A stretch of DNA of 64,000 nt from Rhizobium sp. CF080 (GTDB lineage Bacteria > Pseudomonadota > Alphaproteobacteria > Rhizobiales > Rhizobiaceae), in assembly GCF_000282095.2 (NCBI RefSeq), contig NZ_AKKC02000004.1, forward strand, positions 1,821,019-1,885,018. The letters run 5' to 3'. Under the pieces are notes generated by a model, which saw only the letters and a program-made list of their open reading frames with translations, was not told the origin of the DNA and searched no databases. Below, one piece after another: positions 58,798-64,000 of this stretch (position 1 is its first letter; the number at the start of each line of letters is the position of its first letter). The translations under genes and the position numbers were made by a program.

Positions 58798-61238
58798 TGC
58801 GTCTCGGGCAAGCGGCATACGGTGAGCTGAATAAAGGCCATGCTTTGCTGGCCGCCAGTCCCTCTGCCACCATAAGCGGATCGATTGTCAATCAGATGGA
58901 TCTCCGCGGAAGCGTCCCTCCAGGAGTTCAGTGGCAGCCTTATTTCAGCGGGTTCCTATTTGGCGATCACTATGTCCTTGCTCGAACAGCGTCGGACCAC
59001 ACTGCTGTTCGTCCTGGCATGGTACGGTCGAAGGCGCTATTCGTCTCTCTTGATAATCTTAAAAAGGTTCACAGCATCGCTGGCGCCTTTAGGTTTCTGG
59101 AGGATCATTTCGATGATCCCGCACCTCTGGAAGACGTGAAGATCGACATCGACAATGGCTTGGGCACAGCCCACCGAGGGCTCGCCACCGCTATGGTCAA
59201 AGACTTTCAAAGCACGATAGTGTGGCCTTTTGAAACCGGCTTCGAAGAAGCTATTACCAATTTATGGCGCAATCTCTGGCCCGAAGCGCGGCAGAGCTTC
59301 AGCTTCCGGTTGGCGTTTTCACCACAAGATATCCCTGATCGCCCAACAGTCGTGAAGACCCTTGCCGGTCTGAAGTCTCGATGGGTTGGATATCCTCTTG
59401 TCAAAGAAGAGGGCGACAGCGACGACGCGGCTGTGGCAACGCTTATGGGACTGCCCGAAGGCAACGAAATCAAGGCCTTGATGACAGCGTTGAACGCGAG
59501 GTTGAGCAGTTTCAGTCAATTGCCGCAAGTCGCGGAGATCTCCAGAGCTCTGACGATTGATGAGGATTTCGCGGATTTGATCTCTGCGACAAGGTTGATT
59601 TGCTTTCTTTCCCCCTCACCGACCGACGGGGCCAACGAAAAGATTCAGCTTTTGGAGAGGACATCAGCCGCGTTTCAAGGCGCCGACACAGGCGCCATCA
59701 GGATGTCTCGAAATCTCGATCTTTCAGCCATCGCTGATGCTGAGATATTTTGGCGATCTTTGCGCAACTGGGCTCACGAACGTCTTCCGAATGAGCCTTC
59801 AGAAGACGCGGCTACAGTCCTCCTCGACACAGATCGCGAGGGGCCGAGCTCACAGTGGAAAAGTAGCATAACGGCCGGACTGCAAGATTATTTTCAGTCC
59901 GACCGCTTTGACATCCGCTTCGTCTTAGGGGTTGTATTCTACCAGCCTTCCACACTTCGCGTCTTTCTAAAGCTAGCTGGTGCTCGTCCGAAATTCGACA
60001 AGAGATTTGCATCAGGCCTCTTGGCCTCAAGCAGTGAAACGCCGGACTATAAACTCCTCGCACTGACAGCCACAGAAGGACTGAACCTGAGCCATGCTGC
60101 TTGCTGTGCGTTGCTCTTTGAACCAGGTCAAGCAGTGATGGAGCACATCAAGGGTTTTGCGGCCACCAGTGATAGTATTAAAATCGCTTTAACTAAAAGT
60201 TCCGATCAGGAGATAATTTCTATCGCCGTTAGGGAAGGCATACCTGCCCTCATTGAAATCGCCGCTTCGAAGGCGGCGATGCGGCAAAGTCTTCTAAAAT
60301 CCTTAGATGTCAATGACGGAAACTGGCGGAAAATCTGGCTTCAGGTACTGAGGGAGGACATTAAGGCGTATCAGGCGCCGCGAAAACCCGAAGTTGCACT
60401 TCGCGGATTACTTGATCTCCTCGTAGCCGGAACCATCGATGAAGCGGGCAGAGATCTTCTTGAAAAACTTTCTAAGACGGCTTTGGCTAACATTGTGGAC
60501 TATAAACATCGAGCGCAGGTTTGGCTGGCGATCCCTGCTGAAATGCGGCAAGCTTACCTCGACGCGACAGCAGATGCGTGGATTTCCCAATTTTTAATAG
60601 ACGGATTAGCTCCCTTGGAGCAACCGCTGAAGGAGCGTGTCCTCGCTCCTACACGGGTCGAAAAAGCACTTCAGAATTTCTCAACAAACATCGCGCTGGG
60701 CTGCGCTTACTTCCGAATGTTTGGGGAGTTGCCTGAATCCGAGTTTCGTAAGTGGCTGTGGTATTCGATCAAAAACATTCATTTGGCCACAGAAGATGCG
60801 GCCGCTATCGGCCGGCTGGTTGCCGCTCGCGATTGGGAACGCACGGCCCGCGACCTTGCGGACTGGTGCCTTGAAGGCCGAAATGACATCATACCGGCTG
60901 TGGATATCAGTCGAGACCAGATCGGCTATCTTCGACGTTATCGATTGGATCTTATGGGGTCATTGGCTCCAGGCGTTAAATGGAGGATCTTGGAGGAGAT
61001 CGGTGTTGAGCTTTATCCGATCGGTCCAGGCGATCGAAGCCTCTGGGAGCGGGCGGGCGGCAAGAATGGGGATATTCCACGGGCAACTAGTGGGAGCGAA
61101 GGCTGGCGGATTGTTGTACAGGAGATGGAGCAAGGGCGTCGGAAAATAGACCCGGCGTCGTTGATCAAGGTGATGGCAGAAGATTTCCCAGGTAATCACA
61201 CGCTGCGGAAAATGAGGTACGACAGGTTTTTTCATTAG
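58797..61238 (+). CDS. GAP1-like (GTPase-associated protein 1) with C-terminal EAD1-like domain
   Basis: An 813-residue cytoplasmic protein. The N-terminal ~120 residues (AAYGELNKGHALLAAS; DLRGSVPPGV; ALFVSLDNL) match the start of GAP1 proteins. The middle is long and helical. Residues about 728-808 form a module like effector-associated domain 1: GVELYPIGPGDRSLWERAGG, then GWRIVVQEMEQG and DFPGNHTLRKM. The same pattern ends the caspase encoded next, so the two probably dock homotypically. ATG at 58797 shares a base with the preceding TGA. Proposed role: link the GTPase pair to the caspase. Family assignment from remembered descriptions; the EAD resemblance is seen directly. Confidence 0.78.
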   Translation: MRLGQAAYGELNKGHALLAASPSATISGSIVNQMDLRGSVPPGVQWQPYFSGFLFGDHYVLARTASDHTAVRPGMVRSKALFVSLDNLKKVHSIAGAFRFLEDHFDDPAPLEDVKIDIDNGLGTAHRGLATAMVKDFQSTIVWPFETGFEEAITNLWRNLWPEARQSFSFRLAFSPQDIPDRPTVVKTLAGLKSRWVGYPLVKEEGDSDDAAVATLMGLPEGNEIKALMTALNARLSSFSQLPQVAEISRALTIDEDFADLISATRLICFLSPSPTDGANEKIQLLERTSAAFQGADTGAIRMSRNLDLSAIADAEIFWRSLRNWAHERLPNEPSEDAATVLLDTDREGPSSQWKSSITAGLQDYFQSDRFDIRFVLGVVFYQPSTLRVFLKLAGARPKFDKRFASGLLASSSETPDYKLLALTATEGLNLSHAACCALLFEPGQAVMEHIKGFAATSDSIKIALTKSSDQEIISIAVREGIPALIEIAASKAAMRQSLLKSLDVNDGNWRKIWLQVLREDIKAYQAPRKPEVALRGLLDLLVAGTIDEAGRDLLEKLSKTALANIVDYKHRAQVWLAIPAEMRQAYLDATADAWISQFLIDGLAPLEQPLKERVLAPTRVEKALQNFSTNIALGCAYFRMFGELPESEFRKWLWYSIKNIHLATEDAAAIGRLVAARDWERTARDLADWCLEGRNDIIPAVDISRDQIGYLRRYRLDLMGSLAPGVKWRILEEIGVELYPIGPGDRSLWERAGGKNGDIPRATSGSEGWRIVVQEMEQGRRKIDPASLIKVMAEDFPGNHTLRKMRYDRFFH

Positions 61239-61239
61239 C

Positions 61240-62301
61240 ATGACAAAATTCGTTCCCGGCCGTGCAGTCATCGTTGCCATCAGCGGCTATCCCTACGTAG
61301 ATGCGTTGCCGAGGGCCGTCCTCAATGATGCTTCTGATATAGCCTCAACGTTGGGCGATCCAAAATTCTGTGGCTATGATCCCTCCAAAATTCACATGCT
61401 CATGGAGCGCGATGCAACACGAGATAATATATTGCGAGCGATTGATCAAAACGTTGAGAGTCTGACTCGCGACGAGCCCTTCTTTTTCTTTTTCTCGGGT
61501 CATGGCGACCGCCATGGAGAAGTATCGTCAGAAAGAAGCTATCTTCTTGGTTACCAGGCTACCCTCGACGATCACGATGTTACAGCCATAAGCGATGCCG
61601 ACCTTGTTGAGCGCCTCGATAATCTTCCGTCGTACCGCCAGGTGGTAATCTTGGATGCCTGTCATGCAGGCGGAATGGGGACCATCAAAGCAGCCCGAGG
61701 CCGCGTTAAGCCAAAGGGTATTGGTGCTAGTGCCCCGCAAAACCTCAGTTCTGGGCGTGGGAGGGTGATTTTCACTTCCTGTCGCAGTGACGAAGTTGCC
61801 GTAGTGTTGGACGGGGCCCGGAACAGTGTATTTACCACCAGTATTTTGCGAGGGTTGCAAGGGGCTGCGAGGTCCAAAGACGATGGCACGATTGGAATAT
61901 TTGATCTCTTCGATTATGTAGCTGACGACGTGGCGTCGCGGTCATTTCAGCATCCCATTTTCAAGACGGATAACCTTGAAACCAATTTTTCAGTCGCTCG
62001 CGGGACTCCACGTGCGCAGAATTCTCCAGCTTTGCCTCCTGCAATGCAGCCGATTGACGATGTAGTTCAAGCATTGAGCGAGTTATACCCTCTCGGTCCT
62101 ATGCAAGGCGAGATTTGGGCACGAGCTGGGGGTGACGTATCACGTCTCGTAATTGTCGGTCAGGGGAGGACTCAGTGGTTCTCGGCGCTCCGGTTACTCC
62201 GGCAAGGTGGCGGAGGGACGACAGAGCGCGAACTGCTGGAAAAGGTGTTGGACGAATATCCGGGTAACACGAGCATCAAGGCCATACTCCAACCCATTTA
62301 A
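61240..62301 (+). CDS. caspase-family (C14) protease with C-terminal EAD1-like domain
   Basis: A 353-residue caspase. The N-terminal protease domain has VIVAISGYPYVDALPRAVLNDA, catalytic His88 (FFFSGHGD) and Cys141 (VVILDACHAGG), and FTSCRSDEVA with FTTSILRGL as in metacaspase-like effectors. The C-terminal ~85 residues (269-353) are EAD1-like: ALSELYPLGPMQGEIWARAGG, FSALRLLRQG and EYPGNTSIKAIL. It starts one base after the GAP1-like gene, last in the five-gene operon, and is the likely executioner that cleaves host proteins after activation. No signal peptide. Confidence 0.9.
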   Translation: MTKFVPGRAVIVAISGYPYVDALPRAVLNDASDIASTLGDPKFCGYDPSKIHMLMERDATRDNILRAIDQNVESLTRDEPFFFFFSGHGDRHGEVSSERSYLLGYQATLDDHDVTAISDADLVERLDNLPSYRQVVILDACHAGGMGTIKAARGRVKPKGIGASAPQNLSSGRGRVIFTSCRSDEVAVVLDGARNSVFTTSILRGLQGAARSKDDGTIGIFDLFDYVADDVASRSFQHPIFKTDNLETNFSVARGTPRAQNSPALPPAMQPIDDVVQALSELYPLGPMQGEIWARAGGDVSRLVIVGQGRTQWFSALRLLRQGGGGTTERELLEKVLDEYPGNTSIKAILQPI

Positions 62302-62510
62302 TGGGCAGCATCGCAGAAATCCAACATACTTCCCCTACCGATGATAGCCTCTTCGTGGAGTCGTCAAGGAGGTCAATGATTCTCGCAAAGCGGCTCTTTC
62401 CACAACAGGCGCGCCGGCAATTGTGCTGCCAATAACACCCTTTCGGCGGGCCGAGAGCCAGCCGGCGATGGACCCAAGGCTATAGCCGCAGGAACGGAGG
62501 CGCGGTGCCG

Positions 62511-63361
62511 CTAGGGGACCTGCCCATCCTCCGGACGCCATCCCAATGCTTCAGCTTTGGCGAATGCTGTAAGATTTTCCTGGTACCACCTGTCAACCCT
62601 GGCCTTCACGTCAGGCGGAATGTCCGAGGTGCGTATATACTTTCCCGCAAGCTCACGCTGCAGGAGAGCGCTATAGGCACTTCCCTTCTTGGCCAGCATC
62701 TAAGCAAAAGCCGGGTAATGTTGAAGAATGACATCAGCGGTCGATATCGCCACCTCGAACCTGCTCTCGGCCCAGTGTTGCTCGACCACGAAGGAAGCTA
62801 TCAACGCAACAGCCTCCTCATGAGCGAGTGCTCGGAGATAGGTACCTTTAGCGACAGCATCGTCATTCATCGGCAACTTCTGCCTATACCAGAGATCGCG
62901 CGTAAATCCGCCGCCGCTCGTCGCCTCCAGGTTCCATGTCGCGCCAGCATCGTCGGTATATTTGACGAATACGTGAAGAGGAGCCTGAGCAAGCGCCATA
63001 TTCGACCCTAAGCGCTGCCCCATCATCAAGAGAAGGATCGGCATGGTTATGCAGTTGCCCCGCCGCGTGTCCAAGTATCGCTGCAGCAATCGATTGGCGG
63101 ACTTTTCCCCTAGGGGATCGCTAAGGTCATAGATGAATGGCCGATGCTCGTTCCACTCACCGCTTTCGTAAAGATAGTGCCTGAGTGCTTTGAGCTTCTA
63201 GGCGCTTCCAGCACCATCTCCCGCCATGCGAGCAACGTCCGCAACCATGATTGCGCGCGAAGATATGGGATCGGTAGCGGGGTCCACCAGATGATCGACG
63301 GCAAGCTTTACTTCCAGCAATTCGAGACGGCTTTTGAAAGTATCCTCGACTTCACTTCTTG
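62511..63361 (-). pseudogene. transglutaminase-like/TPR (SirB1-type) protein gene with two in-frame TAG codons, cut by IS66
   Basis: One reading frame runs from the IS66 boundary (~63361) to a stop at 62511 and is coherent throughout: EDTFKSRLELLEVKLAVDHL, HRPFIYDLSDPLG, RRGNCITMPILLLMMGQRLG, APLHVFVKYTDDAG, WNLEATSGGG and ADVILQHYPAFA. It is broken only by TAG at 63198-63200 and at 62700-62702. RGNCITMP supplies the Cys of the transglutaminase-like fold. The N-terminus is lost at the IS66 end. Two nonsense changes and truncation make it a pseudogene unless TAG is suppressed. Confidence 0.75.
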
Positions 63362-63450
63362 GTGAGCGTCCGGCGAGCCGGTTTTGGCGGGGCGCGGAAT
63401 TAGCGCAAGTTACGAAACAGATGATTCATTTGTGACGTAACAGGGTATGA

Positions 63451-63837
63451 ATGGCCAAGGTTGAGATCCTGACGGGCGGAGAGCGGCAACGCCGGTGGTC
63501 CACAGAACTGAAGCTCTCGATATTGCACGAAGCGTTTAGCGGGGATGGCAGCGTCTCAGATGTCGCCCGCCGGCATGACGTTCTTCCTCAACAGATATAC
63601 GCCTGGCGAAAGAAGTTCTTAGCCTCCGACATCGGCTCTCCTCAGGCCGCATCGCTCGTCCCGGTTTCGATTATTGGGCCCTCAGAAAATCCTGGCAACG
63701 GCTCCAAGCGGAGCGCTGTCGGATCGAGGTGCAAAGACGTCGAAATCGTCCTCAAGAACGGTCGCTTGCTCAGGATTGCAGCGGACTTGGATCTCGGGGT
63801 GCTGGCGTCGTTGATCGCTTATGTGGAGGCGGCATGA
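63451..63837 (+). CDS. tnpA: IS66-family accessory protein TnpA
   Basis: A 128-residue OrfA protein with an N-terminal helix-turn-helix (RRWSTELKLSILHEAFSGDG; VSDVARRHDVLPQQIYAWRKKF), as in the DNA-binding OrfA of IS66. Its C-terminal segment VEIVLKNGRLLRIAADLDLGVLASLI is typical. ATG at 63451; stop overlaps tnpB (ATGA). Confidence 0.92.
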   Translation: MAKVEILTGGERQRRWSTELKLSILHEAFSGDGSVSDVARRHDVLPQQIYAWRKKFLASDIGSPQAASLVPVSIIGPSENPGNGSKRSAVGSRCKDVEIVLKNGRLLRIAADLDLGVLASLIAYVEAA

Positions 63838-64000
63838 TCGGGCCGTCTGGGAATGTGCAGGTTTATCTCGCTTGCGGCGTGACCGATATGCGACGTGGCA
63901 TCGACGGCCTGTCGGCGATGGTGGAGGCAGTCATCAAGGAGGCGCCCGGTTCCGGCGCTATCTTCGGCTTCCGCGGAAAACGCGCGGATCGGATCAAGCT
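63834..64000 (+). CDS. tnpB: IS66-family accessory protein TnpB (partial)
   Basis: The first 55 codons of IS66 OrfB: VQVYLACGVTDMRRGIDGLS and GAIFGFRGKRADRIK are the family's conserved blocks (TDMRRG; FRGRR-type). It continues beyond the right edge. TnpB is required with TnpA and TnpC for transposition in IS66 elements. Confidence 0.92.
   Translation, partial: MIGPSGNVQVYLACGVTDMRRGIDGLSAMVEAVIKEAPGSGAIFGFRGKRADRIK

Larger units (their letters stand above)
63362..64000 (+). mobile_element. IS66-family insertion sequence, left part
   Basis: The left end is placed near 63362, where GTGAGCGTCCGGCGAGCCGG looks like an IS66-type terminal repeat and where the coherent reading frame of the disrupted gene ends. 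tnpA and tnpB follow in the usual order with an ATGA overlap. tnpC and the right end lie beyond the window, so the target duplication cannot be checked. Confidence 0.8.

Noticed and set aside
62335..62541. Small minus-strand frame with a resolvase-like helix (RSCGYSLGSIAGWL)
   Set aside because: Only a short helix-like stretch; no catalytic part, no ribosome site, and the rest shows no similarity. The gap 62302-62510 is left without a gene.
1..64000. CRISPR array, rRNA, riboswitch or replication origin
   Set aside because: No regularly spaced direct repeats, rRNA-like blocks, recognisable riboswitch cores or repABC-type genes were found on reading both strands.

Overview
The window looks like a replicon of a Rhizobiales-type alphaproteobacterium (Rhizobium/Agrobacterium/Ensifer-like). 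It is GC-rich, packed with solute-uptake ABC and tripartite tricarboxylate (TTT) transporters, each tied to a small catabolic operon with its own LacI or GntR regulator. It also carries IS66 and Tn3-type transposase remnants. The taxonomic call is an inference from gene content; no rRNA, tRNA or CRISPR was seen.

Layout. (1) 1-10242, minus strand: one long catabolic transcription unit with a uronate-dehydrogenase-like enzyme, a TIM-barrel isomerase, a NIPSNAP protein, two amino-acid-type ABC permeases and their ATPase, a molybdopterin oxidoreductase, a LacI regulator, maleylacetate reductase and hydroxyquinol 1,2-dioxygenase. A partial family-3 binding protein runs off the left edge. (2) 10497-16151, plus strand: a serine hydrolase, an internally deleted 2-hydroxyacid dehydrogenase, a 3-mercaptopyruvate sulfurtransferase, a large FAD/Fe-S 2-hydroxyacid dehydrogenase and an AllA-like lyase, facing a minus-strand 2-hydroxyacid dehydrogenase. 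(3) 17594-23181, plus strand: an AhpD-like protein, a YciI protein, TctB-TctA-TctC-type uptake, a persulfide-dioxygenase-like metallo-hydrolase and a TSUP exporter. CapA-like and AroE-like genes follow on the minus strand. (4) 25.5-28.6 kb: a scar of broken genes (Tn3 transposase tail, cyclase, GntR regulator, C45 peptidase). (5) 28674-35439, minus strand: ureidoglycine aminohydrolase, flavin reductase and an unusual M24-fold protein with a complete Pot-type ABC importer. (6) 36068-39982, plus strand: a binding protein, a permease, a TIM-barrel isomerase and a GntR regulator. (7) 40.0-62.3 kb: a probable conflict/defence island. (8) 62.5-64 kb: a gene with two in-frame TAG codons, cut by an IS66 element.

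The island is the most interesting part. At 55590-62301 five tightly coupled plus-strand genes encode a helical protein, two different P-loop GTPases, a large GAP1-like protein and a caspase. The last two end in related C-terminal modules resembling effector-associated domain 1 (EAD1). This suggests a sensor-switch-executioner chain in which a GTPase complex recruits and fires a caspase. Divergent from it is a second caspase overlapping an alpha/beta-hydrolase (lipase-like) gene.

Next to it (44023-51941) are two divergent units made entirely of predicted exported proteins: two trypsin-like proteases, a subtilisin-like protease, two paralogous lipoproteins and a secreted protein of unknown family. 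I recognise no described system with this composition. A Fic protein and a very large tyrosine-recombinase-like protein flank the island on its left.
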